Positions 19,051-29,156 are shown, counted from the stretch's first letter. The stretch is DNA of 64,000 nt from Burkholderia pyrrocinia (GCF_001028665.1 NZ_CP011503.1:2418001-2482000); one strand, 5' to 3'. The notes: generated by a model from the sequence alone, not told the origin. Translations and numbers: made by a program.

Positions 19051-19944
19051 ATGAATTTTGCGCTGATTCTTTTTGTGCTCGTCGTCGTGACGGGCGTAGC
19101 GTGGGTGCTGGACAAGATGGTGTTCCTGCCGCGGCGACGCTTGGCGGCCGACTCGGCGATCGAGGAGTTCGATCGCCAGCAGTCGCGCATCGACAAGCGC
19201 TTCGCGGACGAAAACGCCGTGCAGACGCGTTCGAAGCTGCGCGACGAGAAGCTGCGCCAGCCGTGGTGGCTCGAGTACACCGCGAGTTTCTTCCCGGTGA
19301 TCCTGGCGGTGTTCGTCGTGCGTTCGTTCATCATCGAGCCGTTCAAGATTCCGTCGGGTTCGATGGTGCCGACGCTGCTCGTCGGCGATTTCATCCTCGT
19401 CAACAAGTTCGAGTACGGGCTGCGCCTGCCGGTCACGAACACGAAGATCACGCAGGGCAGCCCGCTGTCGCGCGGCGACGTCGTCGTGTTCCGTTATCCG
19501 AAGGACGAGTCGGTCGACTACATCAAGCGCGTGATCGGCCTGCCGGGCGACACGGTCGCGTACCAGGACAAGCAGCTCACGATCAACGGCCAGCCGGTGC
19601 CCGAAACGCCGCTGCCCGATTTCTTCGACGACGAGCGCCAGAATTACGCGAAGCAGTTCGAGGAGACGATCGGCAACAGGAAGAACGCGATCCTCAACAA
19701 TCCTGCGGTGCCGCCGTTCGTGATGGGCGCATACGACTATCCGTATCGCGACAACTGTACGTACAACAGCCGCGGCGTGATCTGCAAGGTGCCGCCCGGT
19801 CACTACTTCATGATGGGCGACAACCGCGACAACAGCGCGGACAGCCGCTACTGGGGTTTCGTGCCGGACCAGAACATCGTCGGCCGCGCGTTCTTCATCT
19901 GGATGAACTTCAGCGACCTGAAGCGCATCGGTTCCTTCAACTGA
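19051..19944 (+). CDS. lepB: Signal peptidase I
   Basis: 297 residues. It removes signal peptides from exported proteins at the outer face of the inner membrane. Two membrane segments (about 2-20 and 79-95) flank a charged cytoplasmic loop. The nucleophile is Ser104 in PSGSMVPTL and the general base is Lys159 in YIKRVIGLPGD. The box near the C terminus GDNRDNSADSR is intact. The ATG at 19051 is chosen because it starts the first membrane segment. Confidence 0.95.
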   Translation: MNFALILFVLVVVTGVAWVLDKMVFLPRRRLAADSAIEEFDRQQSRIDKRFADENAVQTRSKLRDEKLRQPWWLEYTASFFPVILAVFVVRSFIIEPFKIPSGSMVPTLLVGDFILVNKFEYGLRLPVTNTKITQGSPLSRGDVVVFRYPKDESVDYIKRVIGLPGDTVAYQDKQLTINGQPVPETPLPDFFDDERQNYAKQFEETIGNRKNAILNNPAVPPFVMGAYDYPYRDNCTYNSRGVICKVPPGHYFMMGDNRDNSADSRYWGFVPDQNIVGRAFFIWMNFSDLKRIGSFN

Positions 19945-20084
19945 TCGCATTCGACGTACACGCAATACGCGACGCACGGGCCGCGTCGCGTATTGCCGAA
20001 CTACTTTAAGAACCGGCGGTAACACCGCCTCGTCACGCCTTTTCGTGTCCGGCCGTGCCGTTTCGGCCCGACCGGCGCCCGCGT

Positions 20085-20090
20085 TATACT
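20085..20090 (+). promoter_or_regulatory. -10 element immediately before rnc
   Basis: TATACT lies 7 nt before the rnc ATG. Transcription would start at or next to the A of the ATG, implying a leaderless mRNA. There is no recognisable ribosome-binding site between it and the start, and the -35 region is weak. Confidence 0.4.
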
Positions 20091-20097
20091 CCTGCAC

Positions 20098-21324
20098 ATG
20101 CCCCTATCCCAGTTGGAAAGCCGGCTGCGCTACGAATTTCGCAATGCGGAATTGTTGCGCCAGGCTTTGACCCATCGCAGTCACAGTGCCACGCACAACG
20201 AACGGCTCGAGTTTCTCGGCGACTCCGTTCTGAATTGCGCGGTGGCCGCCCTTTTGTTTCAGCGTTTCAGCAAGCTGGACGAAGGTGACCTGTCGCGCGT
20301 ACGCGCCAACCTCGTCAAACAGCAGTCGCTGTACGAGATTGCTCAGGCCCTTAATATTTCGGACGGACTGCGGCTGGGCGAGGGCGAGTTGCGCAGCGGC
20401 GGTTTCCGCCGCCCGTCGATCCTCGCGGACGCGTTCGAAGCCATCATCGGGGCCGTGTTCCTCGATGGCGGCTTCGAAGCCGCCCAAGGGGTCATCAAGC
20501 GCCTCTACATCCCGATTCTCGACCACATCGATCCGCGCACCCTCGGCAAGGATGCGAAGACGCTGCTGCAGGAGTACCTGCAGGGGCACAAGATCGCGCT
20601 GCCGACCTACACGGTCGTCGCGACGCATGGTGCGGCGCACAATCAGCAATTCGAAGTCGAATGCACGGTGCCGAAGCTGGACGTGAAGGTGTCGGGCTCC
20701 GGTGCGAGCCGGCGCGCGGCCGAGCAGGCAGCGGCGAAGAAGGCGCTCGACGAGGTGATGGCGGCCGCGCCGATGCTGGCCGCGAAGCCGAAGCGTTCGA
20801 AAAACGCGCGCGGGTCGAAGCATGTCGAACCCGAAATCGTGCCGGGCGTGAAGGGTGTGCAGGAAGCGCTCGACCTGCGCTCGCCGGAGCGGAAGGAACG
20901 TGCGGCGGCGCGCGAGGCCAAGGCGGCCGGTGCGGTGCCCGCGGCAACCGCTGCGACCGGCGCCGGCGCGGAGCCGGCTGCGGCGCCGATGGCCGCGATT
21001 CGCGCGGCGCATGTCGAGACGGCTGCCGACAAGGGCGAGCGGGCGGCGAAGCCGGCGACCGACAAGGTTGCCGAAAAGCCGGCCGAGCGCACCGACAAAG
21101 TTGCGGAAAAGCCCGCGGAAGCCGCGCCGCGCGCAGCCGACAAGCCGGCCGGTCAGGCAGCCGATCCGGCATCGTCGTCCGCCGACAAGCCTTCCGCCGG
21201 TTCCGACCCCGCGTCGCGCGCGACCGTGCGCGCACGCGATGCTGCGGCGCCCGATTCCGATACGCCGCCGGGCGGTGCGAGCCTCGCTGCCACGCAGGCG
21301 CGCGTGGCCGATGCCGACCACTGA
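20098..21324 (+). CDS. rnc: Ribonuclease III with long low-complexity C-terminal tail
   Basis: 408 residues, against about 226 in E. coli. RNase III cuts double-stranded RNA in rRNA precursors and mRNAs. The catalytic signature ERLEFLGDS is at residues 35-43. The double-stranded RNA-binding domain spans about 155-225. Residues from about 230 onward form a tail rich in Ala, Lys, Pro and Asp with short repeats (DKVAEKPAE twice, at about 322 and 333). The tail is in frame, has Burkholderia codon use and is probably disordered. era follows after 60 nt. Confidence 0.95.
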   Translation: MPLSQLESRLRYEFRNAELLRQALTHRSHSATHNERLEFLGDSVLNCAVAALLFQRFSKLDEGDLSRVRANLVKQQSLYEIAQALNISDGLRLGEGELRSGGFRRPSILADAFEAIIGAVFLDGGFEAAQGVIKRLYIPILDHIDPRTLGKDAKTLLQEYLQGHKIALPTYTVVATHGAAHNQQFEVECTVPKLDVKVSGSGASRRAAEQAAAKKALDEVMAAAPMLAAKPKRSKNARGSKHVEPEIVPGVKGVQEALDLRSPERKERAAAREAKAAGAVPAATAATGAGAEPAAAPMAAIRAAHVETAADKGERAAKPATDKVAEKPAERTDKVAEKPAEAAPRAADKPAGQAADPASSSADKPSAGSDPASRATVRARDAAAPDSDTPPGGASLAATQARVADADH

Positions 21325-21384
21325 ATTGCCCATCGATCGTGCCGCGCGCCGCGCGGCCGTTTCCGAACCTGTCTCCCAAACGAT

Positions 21385-22284
21385 ATGAACACTCCCGCTC
21401 CTACCGGTTTCCGTTGCGGCATGATCGCGATCGTGGGCCGCCCGAACGTCGGCAAGTCGACGTTGATGAACGCACTCGTCGGCCAGAAGATCAGCATCAC
21501 GTCGCGCAAGGCGCAGACGACCCGCCATCGCATCACCGGCATCAACACGTTCGACGACGCGCAGTTCGTGTTCGTCGATACGCCGGGCTTCCAGACCCGT
21601 CACAGCACCGCGCTGAACCGTTCGCTGAACCGCGCGGTCACGTCGACGCTGACGTCGGTCGACGTGATCCTGTTCGTGATCGAAGCGGGCCGCTTCGGGC
21701 CCGACGACCAGAAGGTGCTCGACCTGATTCCGCCCGGCATGCCGACGCTGCTGATCGCGAACAAGATCGACCGCGTGGCCGACAAGGCGACGCTGTTCCC
21801 GTTCATGCAGCAGATGAGCGGGCTGCGCGAATTCACCGAACTCGTGCCGCTGTCGGCGCAGCGGCCGGAAGACATCAAGCGCTTGCTGGAGACGATCAAG
21901 CCGTACCTGCCGGAAGGCGAGCCGATCTACGGCGAGGACGAACTCACCGATCGCAGCTCGCGCTTCCTCGCGGCCGAGATCCTGCGCGAGAAGGTGTTCC
22001 GCTGGACCGGCGACGAACTGCCGTATACGAGCACCGTCATGATCGACAAGTTCGAGGAGGAGGGGCGCCTGAAGCGCATCTTCGCGACGATCCTCGTCGA
22101 GCGCGATACGCACAAGGCGATGGTGATCGGCAAGAAGGGCGAGAAGCTCAAGCAGATCAGCACCGAGGCGCGGATGGACATGGAGAAGCTGTTCGACGGC
22201 CCCGTGTACCTCGAGACCTTCGTGAAGGTGAAGAGCGGCTGGGCCGACAACGAGGCGGGGCTGCGCGCCTATGGGTACGAATGA
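21385..22284 (+). CDS. era: GTPase Era
   Basis: 299 residues. A GTPase that binds 16S rRNA near its 3' end during 30S assembly. G1 [10 protein letters not shown]3 DTPGF and G4 NKID are present in the N-terminal half. The KH domain (about 215-290) has [12 protein letters not shown]. Length matches E. coli Era (301). It overlaps recO by 14 nt. Confidence 0.97.
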   Translation: MNTPAPTGFRCGMIAIVGRPNVGKSTLMNALVGQKISITSRKAQTTRHRITGINTFDDAQFVFVDTPGFQTRHSTALNRSLNRAVTSTLTSVDVILFVIEAGRFGPDDQKVLDLIPPGMPTLLIANKIDRVADKATLFPFMQQMSGLREFTELVPLSAQRPEDIKRLLETIKPYLPEGEPIYGEDELTDRSSRFLAAEILREKVFRWTGDELPYTSTVMIDKFEEEGRLKRIFATILVERDTHKAMVIGKKGEKLKQISTEARMDMEKLFDGPVYLETFVKVKSGWADNEAGLRAYGYE

Positions 22285-23107
22285 CGCGCTGACGTCGACT
22301 GAAGATGCGGTGACGGCCGGCGCGAACGATGCGCCGCTGCCGGCGCCGCCCGAACCGCCGCGCAAGGCGCGGCGCGCGACGTCTCGCACGTCCGATTTCC
22401 GCGTCGCCGAGCAGCCGGCGTTCGTGCTGCACAGCTATCCGTACCGGGAAACGAGCCTGATCGTCGACGTGCTGACGCGCGATCATGGCCGGCTCGCGCT
22501 CGTCGCGAAGGGGGCGAAGCGCCCGCACTCCGCGCTGCGCGGCGTGCTGCAGACATTCCAGCCGCTGCTGCTGTCTTGGTCGGGCAAATCCGAGGTGCGC
22601 ACGCTGACGGGCGCCGAGTGGGTCGGCGGGATGCTGCCGCTCGTCGGCGACGGGCTCCTGTGCGGCTTCTACGCAAACGAACTGCTCGTGAAATTCTGCG
22701 CGCGCGAGGATCCCCAGCCGCCGCTGTTCAATCATTACGTGCTGACCCTCACGCGCCTCGCGCACGGCGAACCCGCGGTGCAGGTGCTGCGCTCGTTCGA
22801 GCGCGTGCTGCTGCGCGAGACCGGCTATGCGATGGCGCTGAACCGCACGGTCGCGCGTCGTGCGGTCGAACCCGACGGCCGGTACGTGTTCGATCCCGAG
22901 CGCGGCGTGCGCAATGCGGACGACGATGTACCGTCGCACTGGCCGGTCATCACCGGACAGACGTTGCTCGACATGGAGCAGGACGATTACCATCGAGCCC
23001 AGACGGTTGCGCAAAGCAAGACGCTGATGCGCTTCCTGCTGAACACCTATCTCGGCGGTACGCCGCTTGCCACGCGCCAGATCCTGATCGACCTGCAAAA
23101 CCTATGA
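22271..23107 (+). CDS. recO: DNA repair protein RecO
   Basis: 278 residues. RecO helps RecR load RecA onto SSB-coated DNA in RecF-pathway recombination. It has an N-terminal OB-fold ([27 protein letters not shown]) and a helical C-terminal domain. The first about 35 residues are an Ala/Pro/Arg-rich extension, so a shorter start is possible. It overlaps era by 14 nt and pdxJ by 4 nt (ATGA). Confidence 0.93.
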   Translation: MGTNDALTSTEDAVTAGANDAPLPAPPEPPRKARRATSRTSDFRVAEQPAFVLHSYPYRETSLIVDVLTRDHGRLALVAKGAKRPHSALRGVLQTFQPLLLSWSGKSEVRTLTGAEWVGGMLPLVGDGLLCGFYANELLVKFCAREDPQPPLFNHYVLTLTRLAHGEPAVQVLRSFERVLLRETGYAMALNRTVARRAVEPDGRYVFDPERGVRNADDDVPSHWPVITGQTLLDMEQDDYHRAQTVAQSKTLMRFLLNTYLGGTPLATRQILIDLQNL

Positions 23108-23880
23108 GCTTCTTCCTGACAACGCCCACCGCCATCGACCTCGGCGTGAACATCGACCATGTCGCGACGTTGCGCAATGTGCGCGGCACGACCTATCCCG
23201 ATCCGATCCGCGCAGCGCTCGCCGCCGAAGAGGCAGGCGCCGACGCGATCACGCTGCACCTGCGCGAGGATCGCCGCCACATCGTCGATGCGGACGTGCG
23301 CAAGCTGCGCCCGCTGCTGAAGACGCGCATGAACCTCGAGTGCGCGGTGACGGCCGAGATGCTCGACATCGCGTGCGAAGTGCGTCCGCACGACGCGTGC
23401 CTCGTGCCCGAGAAGCGCGAGGAGCTGACGACCGAAGGCGGCCTCGATGTCGCCGGCCACTTCGAAGCCGTGCGCGCGGCGTGCAAGCAGCTTGCCGACG
23501 TGGGCGTGCGCGTGTCGCTGTTCATCGACCCGGACGAAACGCAGATCCGCGCCGCGCACGAAGCGGGCGCGCCGGTGATCGAGCTGCATACGGGCCGCTA
23601 CGCCGAGGCGCACGACGAAGCCGCGCAGCAGCGCGAATACGAGCGCATCGTCGCGGGCGTGCAGGCTGGCGCGCAGCTCGGCCTGAAGGTCAACGCGGGG
23701 CACGGTCTGCACTACACGAACGTGCAGCAGATCGCCGCGATCGACGGCATCGTCGAGCTGAACATCGGCCATGCGATCGTCGCGCACGCGATCTTCGCGG
23801 GCTGGGACAACGCGGTGCGCGAGATGAAGGCGATCATGGTCGCCGCACGCGTCGCCGCGCTGCATGGCGGCGCGCGCTGA
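23104..23880 (+). CDS. pdxJ: Pyridoxine 5'-phosphate synthase
   Basis: 258 residues. It condenses 1-deoxyxylulose 5-phosphate with 3-amino-2-oxopropyl phosphate in the last ring-forming step of vitamin B6 synthesis. It is a TIM-barrel with [13 protein letters not shown] near the N terminus, HLREDRRHI, and the C-terminal phosphate-binding NIGHAI. The ATG at 23104 overlaps the recO stop. The order recO-pdxJ-acpS is the same as in E. coli. Confidence 0.96.
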   Translation: MSFFLTTPTAIDLGVNIDHVATLRNVRGTTYPDPIRAALAAEEAGADAITLHLREDRRHIVDADVRKLRPLLKTRMNLECAVTAEMLDIACEVRPHDACLVPEKREELTTEGGLDVAGHFEAVRAACKQLADVGVRVSLFIDPDETQIRAAHEAGAPVIELHTGRYAEAHDEAAQQREYERIVAGVQAGAQLGLKVNAGHGLHYTNVQQIAAIDGIVELNIGHAIVAHAIFAGWDNAVREMKAIMVAARVAALHGGAR

Positions 23881-23952
23881 CGATGAAATTGCATCGCGCT
23901 GCGCGCGCCGTTTGCCGCCCGGCCCTGCCGGGGCACTCCGGCGCGTACTGAC

Positions 23953-24387
23953 ATGGCGATCTACGGCATCGGTACCGACATTGCCCAGGTGAGCCGCATC
24001 GCGGCCGTGCTCGAACGCACGGGCGGCCGGTTTGCCGACAAGGTGCTGGGCCCCGATGAACTGCGCGTGTTCCATGCGCGTCGCGCACGTTCCGAGGCGC
24101 GCGGCATCGCGTTCCTCGCGACGCGTTTTTCCGCGAAGGAAGCGTTCTCGAAGGCGATCGGGCTCGGCATGCACTGGCCGATGACGTGGCGTGCATTGCA
24201 GACCCTCAACCACCCAAGCGGCGAGCCGTACGTGGTCGCGTCGGGCGAGCTGGCCGACTGGCTCGCCGCGCGCGGCATCACGGCGCGCGTGACGGTCAGC
24301 GACGAACGCGACTATGCGGTGTCGTTCGTGATCGCCGAGACGGACGCCGCACCTGCACCCGCACCTGTTTCCCGAACCTCCTCCTGA
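23953..24387 (+). CDS. acpS: Holo-ACP synthase
   Basis: 144 residues. It transfers 4'-phosphopantetheine from CoA to Ser of acyl carrier protein (AcpP, 10.8 kb in this window). The N-terminal [12 protein letters not shown] contains the Mg-binding Asp, and [13 protein letters not shown] is the second family motif. The C-terminal 15 residues are an Ala/Pro-rich extension. It lies 72 nt after pdxJ and 16 nt before nagZ. Confidence 0.95.
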   Translation: MAIYGIGTDIAQVSRIAAVLERTGGRFADKVLGPDELRVFHARRARSEARGIAFLATRFSAKEAFSKAIGLGMHWPMTWRALQTLNHPSGEPYVVASGELADWLAARGITARVTVSDERDYAVSFVIAETDAAPAPAPVSRTSS

Positions 24388-24403
24388 CGGAATTCCCGAT
24401 TCG

Positions 24404-25432
24404 ATGAAAACGACTCCCGGCCCGGTCATGCTCGACGTCGTCGGCACGGCCCTGTCGCGCGACGATGCGCGGCGCCTCGCGCATCCGAACACCGGCGGCG
24501 TGATCCTGTTCGCGCGGCACTTCCTGAATCGCGCGCAGCTGACCTCGCTGACCGACTCGATCCGCGCGGTGCGCGAAGACATCCTGATCGCCGTCGATCA
24601 CGAAGGCGGGCGCGTGCAGCGGTTCCGCACCGACGGCTTCACGGTGCTGCCCGCGATGCGCCGCCTCGGCGAGCTGTGGGATCGCGACGTGCTGCTCGCG
24701 ACGAAGGTCGCGACCGCCGTCGGATACATCCTGGCCGCCGAGTTGCGCGCGTGCGGGATCGACATGAGCTTCACGCCCGTGCTCGATCTCGACTACGGGC
24801 ACTCGAAAGTGATCGGCGATCGCGCATTCCATCGCGACCCGCGCGTCGTCACGCTGCTCGCGAAGAGCCTGAACCACGGGCTGTCGCTTGCCGGCATGGC
24901 GAACTGCGGCAAGCATTTTCCGGGGCACGGCTTCGCGGAGGCCGATTCGCACGTCGCGCTGCCGACCGACGATCGCACGCTCGACGCGATCCTCAAGCAG
25001 GACGTCGCGCCGTACGACTGGCTCGGCTTGTCGCTGTCCGCGGTGATTCCCGCGCACGTGATCTACACGCAGGTCGACAAGCGGCCGGCCGGTTTTTCGC
25101 GTGTGTGGCTGCAGGACATCCTGCGCGGCCGGCTCGGCTTCACGGGCGCGATCTTCAGCGATGACCTGTCGATGGAGGCCGCCCGCGAAGGCGGCACGCT
25201 CACGCAGGCGGCCGAAGCCGCGCTCGCCGCCGGGTGCGACATGGTGCTGGTCTGCAATCAGCCGGACGCGGCCGAAGTCGTGCTGAACGGGCTGAAGGCG
25301 CAGGCATCGGCCGAGTCGGCGCGGCGCCTCAAGCGGATGCGCGCGCGCGGCAAGGCGCTCAAGTGGGACAAGCTGATCGTGCAGCCCGAGTATCTGCAGG
25401 CGCAGGCGCTGTTGAGCAGCGCACTGGCGTAA
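24404..25432 (+). CDS. nagZ: Beta-N-acetylhexosaminidase NagZ
   Basis: 342 residues. A cytoplasmic family-3 glycoside hydrolase that removes GlcNAc from recycled muropeptides. The anhydro-MurNAc-peptide products induce AmpC-type beta-lactamases in many Gram-negatives. Visible motifs are DHEGGRVQRF, KHFPGHG with the Lys/His of the active site, and the nucleophile Asp in FSDDLSME. It is the last gene of this block and is followed by a strong terminator. Confidence 0.95.
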   Translation: MKTTPGPVMLDVVGTALSRDDARRLAHPNTGGVILFARHFLNRAQLTSLTDSIRAVREDILIAVDHEGGRVQRFRTDGFTVLPAMRRLGELWDRDVLLATKVATAVGYILAAELRACGIDMSFTPVLDLDYGHSKVIGDRAFHRDPRVVTLLAKSLNHGLSLAGMANCGKHFPGHGFAEADSHVALPTDDRTLDAILKQDVAPYDWLGLSLSAVIPAHVIYTQVDKRPAGFSRVWLQDILRGRLGFTGAIFSDDLSMEAAREGGTLTQAAEAALAAGCDMVLVCNQPDAAEVVLNGLKAQASAESARRLKRMRARGKALKWDKLIVQPEYLQAQALLSSALA

Positions 25433-25477
25433 GCGGGGAAGGGGGGGCGCGGAACCGCGCCATTCAGGTCGCTGAAA

Positions 25478-25507
25478 CAAAAAGCCGCGCTGTTGCGCGG
25501 CTTTTTA
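25478..25507 (+). terminator. Rho-independent terminator after nagZ
   Basis: Stem gccgcgc (25484-25490), loop tgtt, stem gcgcggc (25495-25501), followed by five T and preceded by five A. It can work in both directions and separates nagZ from the convergent response-regulator gene. Confidence 0.85.
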
Positions 25508-25624
25508 CATGCGGTGCGGCAGGCGTGAACAGGACTACGGCGGAAATCGGGCATGCCGGCGCGGCGACCTTGCAACGCAACTAACGGTCAAATCCTGCCA
25601 GCGCCCGCGCGCATCGCCGCCCGC

Positions 25625-27010
25625 TCAGTTCACCTTCATCCGCTGCAGCTTGTTGTACAGCGTCTTCGGGCTGATGCCGAGCAGCGTCGCCGCGCGGTGG
25701 CGCGTGCCGCCGACCGCGTCGAGCGTCGCGCGGATCAGCAGATCCTCGACGTCGGCCAGCGGCGTGCCGACCTTGATCTGCACGCTGCTGCCGTTCAGCG
25801 CGGCGCCGGCGGCGAAGCTGGTCTCGCCCGCGCGCAGCGTCTCGATGAAATCGCCCGACGCGTCGTACGCGAAGCGCACGCGTTCCTGCAGCTCGCGCAC
25901 GTTGCCGGGCCATTCGTAGGACACGCATTCGCGCACGAAGCCCGGCGCCGCGCGCTTGTCGGTCGTGCTGCGGCCGGTTGCGCGCGCTTCGCGGTTCAGT
26001 TCGTCGATCAGCGCGTCCGCGATCGCGAGTGCGTCGCCGTCGCGCTCGCGCAGCGGCGGCATCGTGATCGAGGCCGCATCGAGGCGCAGCCACAGATCCT
26101 CGCGCAGCGTGCCGTTCGCGACCGCTTCGCGCGCCGGGCGGCGCGTGGTCGCGATCAGCCGGAAATCGCTCGTGATCGCGCTCGTGCCGCCGATCCGCAT
26201 GAAGTTCTGCGAATCGAGCGCATGCAGCAGCGCTTCCTGCAGCACGAGCGGTAGCGCGGTGATCTCGTCGAGGAACAGCGTGCCGCCGCCCGCCTGTTCG
26301 AACAGGCCCGATTCGCGGCGCTCGGCGCCGTCGAACGCGCCGCGCTCATGGCCGAACAGCACGCTGTCGAGCGATGCGCCGTGCCGGCCGGCATGCGCAA
26401 TCGTCCTGCAGTCGAACGACACGAACGGCCCTTTGCGGCGCCGGCTCAGTTCGTGCAGCGTGCGCGCGGCCAGCTTCTTGCCGGTGCCGGCTTCGCCCGC
26501 GAACAGCACGGCCGTTTCGGTGCGCGCGTTGTGCTCGATCATGTCGTACACGTGCTGCATTGCGTCGCTGCGGCCGACCAGCGCGCCGAAGCGGCCGAGA
26601 TGGCGCAGCGATGCGCGCAGCGACTGCACTTCGTCGATCAGTTCGTACGGGCGCGGGATCCGCGCGAGCAGGCTGCGCAGGCGCGGAATGTTGATCGGCT
26701 TCAGCAGGTAGTCCCAAATACCGTGACGCAGGCCCTCGATTGCGCTTTCGACCGTCGCGTTGCCCGTCAGCACGATGACGGGCAGCGAGCCGTTCGGCTG
26801 TTGCTGCGGCAGGTGCTGGAGCAGGTCGAACCCGCTGCCGTCCGGCAGGTTCAGGTCGACGAGGACGACATCGGGAATCGAGCGGCCGAGCGCCGTGCGC
26901 GCTTCGGCGAGCGACGTGGCCGTGTCGACCGAGAAGCCGTCTGCGGCGAGCAGCGCGGTGAGGCCGGAGAGACTGTTGGGATCGTCTTCGACAATCAGGG
27001 CGTGTGGCAT
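25625..27010 (-). CDS. Orphan sigma-54-type response regulator with altered GAFTGA loop
   Basis: 461 residues. An NtrC-family layout: receiver domain (about 1-120, acidic pair Asp9/Asp10, phospho-acceptor Asp52 in LVDLNLPDG), AAA+ domain (about 145-375, Walker A GEAGTGKK, Walker B GTLFLDEI) and a Fis-type helix-turn-helix (about 420-460, ATLLGISPKTLYNKL). The sigma-54 contact loop reads GAFDGA (residues 224-229, Asp227) instead of GAFTGA. The start is the ATG read from 27010, where the receiver domain begins MPHALIVEDD. No sensor kinase gene is adjacent. Targets are unknown. It may act without sigma-54, or the loop change may be tolerated. Confidence 0.9.
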   Translation of the reverse strand: MPHALIVEDDPNSLSGLTALLAADGFSVDTATSLAEARTALGRSIPDVVLVDLNLPDGSGFDLLQHLPQQQPNGSLPVIVLTGNATVESAIEGLRHGIWDYLLKPINIPRLRSLLARIPRPYELIDEVQSLRASLRHLGRFGALVGRSDAMQHVYDMIEHNARTETAVLFAGEAGTGKKLAARTLHELSRRRKGPFVSFDCRTIAHAGRHGASLDSVLFGHERGAFDGAERRESGLFEQAGGGTLFLDEITALPLVLQEALLHALDSQNFMRIGGTSAITSDFRLIATTRRPAREAVANGTLREDLWLRLDAASITMPPLRERDGDALAIADALIDELNREARATGRSTTDKRAAPGFVRECVSYEWPGNVRELQERVRFAYDASGDFIETLRAGETSFAAGAALNGSSVQIKVGTPLADVEDLLIRATLDAVGGTRHRAATLLGISPKTLYNKLQRMKVN

Positions 27011-27234
27011 GGTGGACGCGAGTCGAGTCAAGAGAGGCGGGCTGTCGGCCCTCGGGGCCGCAGCCGCATGTCAGATTAAAAACTGATTTTATGCCCCGCC
27101 GAACGCGTAACGCGCATTATTTCTCCGGCGCTATAAAACAGTTACCGATGATACAAATTGAATATCTTTACCGGTGGATTTTGTGCTTGATATGGCACTG
27201 GTTTGCGGTCGCTGTTGGCGGCAGGCAAACAAAA

Positions 27235-27251
27235 AGCGCCCCGAAGGGCGC
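27235..27251 (-). terminator. Terminator after efp
   Basis: Stem gcgccc, loop cgaa, stem gggcgc. Read on the minus strand it is followed by a T run (the AAAAA at 27230-27234 on the plus strand). It lies 28 nt beyond the efp stop. Confidence 0.75.
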
Positions 27252-27278
27252 TTTGTTCGACGCGGGAATCGCTGGCGA

Positions 27279-27836
27279 TTACGCGCGGCTGCGGTATTCG
27301 TTCGTACGCGTATCGATTTCGATCTTGTCGCCGGTGTTGCAGAAGAGCGGCACTTGCAGTTCGAAGCCCGTTGCGAGCTTGGCGTTCTTCAGCACCTTGC
27401 CCGACGACGTGTCGCCCTTGACGGCCGGTTCCGTGTAGGTGATCTCGCGAACGAGGACCGTCGGCAGGTCGACCGAGATCGCCTTCTCGTTGTAGAACAC
27501 GACTTCGCACGCCATGCCGTCTTCGAGGTAGTTCAGCGCTTCGCCCATCATTTCGGCTTCGACTTCGTACTGGTTGTAGTCGGCGTCCATGAACACGTAC
27601 ATCGGATCGGCGAAGTACGAATACGTCACTTCCTTGCGGTCGAGCACGACGACGTCGAACTTGTCGTCTGCCTTGTAGACCGATTCCTGGCCTGCGTTGG
27701 TCAGCAGGTTCTTCATCTTCATCTTGACGACGGCGGAATTACGGCCCGACTTGTTGTATTCCGCCTTGGCGATGACCCAAGCATCGCTGCCGATCTGCAC
27801 GACGTTGCCTACGCGGAGTTCCTGTGCGGTCTTCAT
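27279..27836 (-). CDS. efp: Elongation factor P, arginine type
   Basis: 185 residues. EF-P rescues ribosomes stalled on polyproline. The modified residue position carries Arg32 (KSGRNSA), the form activated by rhamnosylation by EarP rather than by lysylation by EpmA. The enzyme gene, earP, lies just upstream on the same strand. The ATG read from 27836 gives the standard [11 protein letters not shown] start; AGGA lies about 9 nt upstream. The three EF-P domains are complete, ending NEYRSRA. Confidence 0.97.
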   Translation of the reverse strand: MKTAQELRVGNVVQIGSDAWVIAKAEYNKSGRNSAVVKMKMKNLLTNAGQESVYKADDKFDVVVLDRKEVTYSYFADPMYVFMDADYNQYEVEAEMMGEALNYLEDGMACEVVFYNEKAISVDLPTVLVREITYTEPAVKGDTSSGKVLKNAKLATGFELQVPLFCNTGDKIEIDTRTNEYRSRA

Positions 27837-27962
27837 AAAAACTGTCCTGATCAAATCAAATAAATAGGTGCCTGAGCGTTGCGCAACGGCTGACGGCGCA
27901 AGCGGCGCGTTCCGGTGGACGCCAAAAGCGAGCGCTTGCCTGGTCAGCCGTCGGATAACCGC

Positions 27963-29156
27963 TTATTTTAGCTGAGATTTTGCGTATTCGGCCAGCTTTC
28001 CGGCGAGATCGCCGACGGTCGCGAGCGTGTCGGCCCAGCGGGCCGCGTTGGCGTCGAGTGCGGCACGGTGTTGCAGGAAATCGGCCCAGTCGGGCGTGCC
28101 GACGCCGTTCCAAGCATGCCAGAAGCGCTCGAGCGCCGCGCGCGGCGCGTCGGCGAGGCCGGCCGACAGGTGCGCGAGCGCGGCGTCGAGCTTCGGCAGG
28201 TGTACATCGTCGGCCTGCGGGTAGATGTGCCACACGAACGGCTTGCGTGCCCACTGCGCACGGACGAAGGAATCCTCGCCGCGCACGAAGTTGATGTCGG
28301 CCACCCACAGCAGCGGGTCGTAGTCGGCCTGCGGAACGAACGCGAGCCCGTGAGCGACCAGGTTGCCGCTGCTCGCATGCGCGCCCGCGCCGAACGACTC
28401 GACCCCGAAAAAGCGCGCGACGGCAGGCGACACGCGGCCGGCCGGCACGAGCGCGACGACCGGCGACGGGCCGTCGCGCCATTGCGCAAGCAGCGCGTCG
28501 ACCGCCGGATTCTCGTACGCGAACAGGCTGACGACCGTCGTGCCGGGCATCGGCGGCGCGCCGCCGGTCGCGCGCTGCCACCACGCGGCGCGCGCGGCCG
28601 CGTCGGTTTCGAACGCGGCGCGGCGCGCATCGAGGTCGTGCTCTTTCAGGACGCCGCCCGTGCCGGCCGACAAGCCCGGGAAGAAGAACGTCTTCAGCAG
28701 CGGGTAGCGCGGATGCGGCGATGGCCGCAAATGGAAATCGGCGACCCAGTCCTCGGCGCTCAGGTATTCGAGGTTGATCCACACCGGGCGCCGCGCGCGG
28801 CGCGCCATCGCGGCGAGATACACTCCGGGCAGCTCGCACGCGAACGCCTCGATCACGACATCGGCGATCTCCAGTGCGTCGCCGGCTTCCGCATGCCAGT
28901 GCTCGATCACGATGCCGTCGACCGTCTGCCGTCCCGCGTCGGGATCGACCCCCGGCAGCAGGCGCGCGAACGTGCGCAGGTCGTCGACGAACAGGCGAAC
29001 CTGCCAGCCGTGCTCGTGTGCGAGCTGGCGCGCGACGCGCCAGCACACGCCGATGTCGCCGAAATTGTCGATCACCGTGCAGAAGAGGTCGCAGGCGATC
29101 GGTTCGCCCGGCGCGAGCGGCGCAGCGGATTGGGGGGCAGCAGTGGTGCGTGGCAT
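27963..29156 (-). CDS. earP: EF-P arginine rhamnosyltransferase EarP
   Basis: 397 residues. EarP transfers rhamnose from dTDP-rhamnose to Arg32 of EF-P. It is an inverting GT-B enzyme (formerly DUF2331). The catalytic-site motif VIDNFGDIGVCWR places Asp30 and Asp34 at the same spacing as Asp13 and Asp17 of the P. aeruginosa enzyme, and the RGEDSFVRAQ motif holds the conserved Glu. An extension of about 17 residues precedes the family start. It lies 126 nt upstream of efp and is divergent from uvrC. Confidence 0.95.
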   Translation of the reverse strand: MPRTTAAPQSAAPLAPGEPIACDLFCTVIDNFGDIGVCWRVARQLAHEHGWQVRLFVDDLRTFARLLPGVDPDAGRQTVDGIVIEHWHAEAGDALEIADVVIEAFACELPGVYLAAMARRARRPVWINLEYLSAEDWVADFHLRPSPHPRYPLLKTFFFPGLSAGTGGVLKEHDLDARRAAFETDAAARAAWWQRATGGAPPMPGTTVVSLFAYENPAVDALLAQWRDGPSPVVALVPAGRVSPAVARFFGVESFGAGAHASSGNLVAHGLAFVPQADYDPLLWVADINFVRGEDSFVRAQWARKPFVWHIYPQADDVHLPKLDAALAHLSAGLADAPRAALERFWHAWNGVGTPDWADFLQHRAALDANAARWADTLATVGDLAGKLAEYAKSQLK

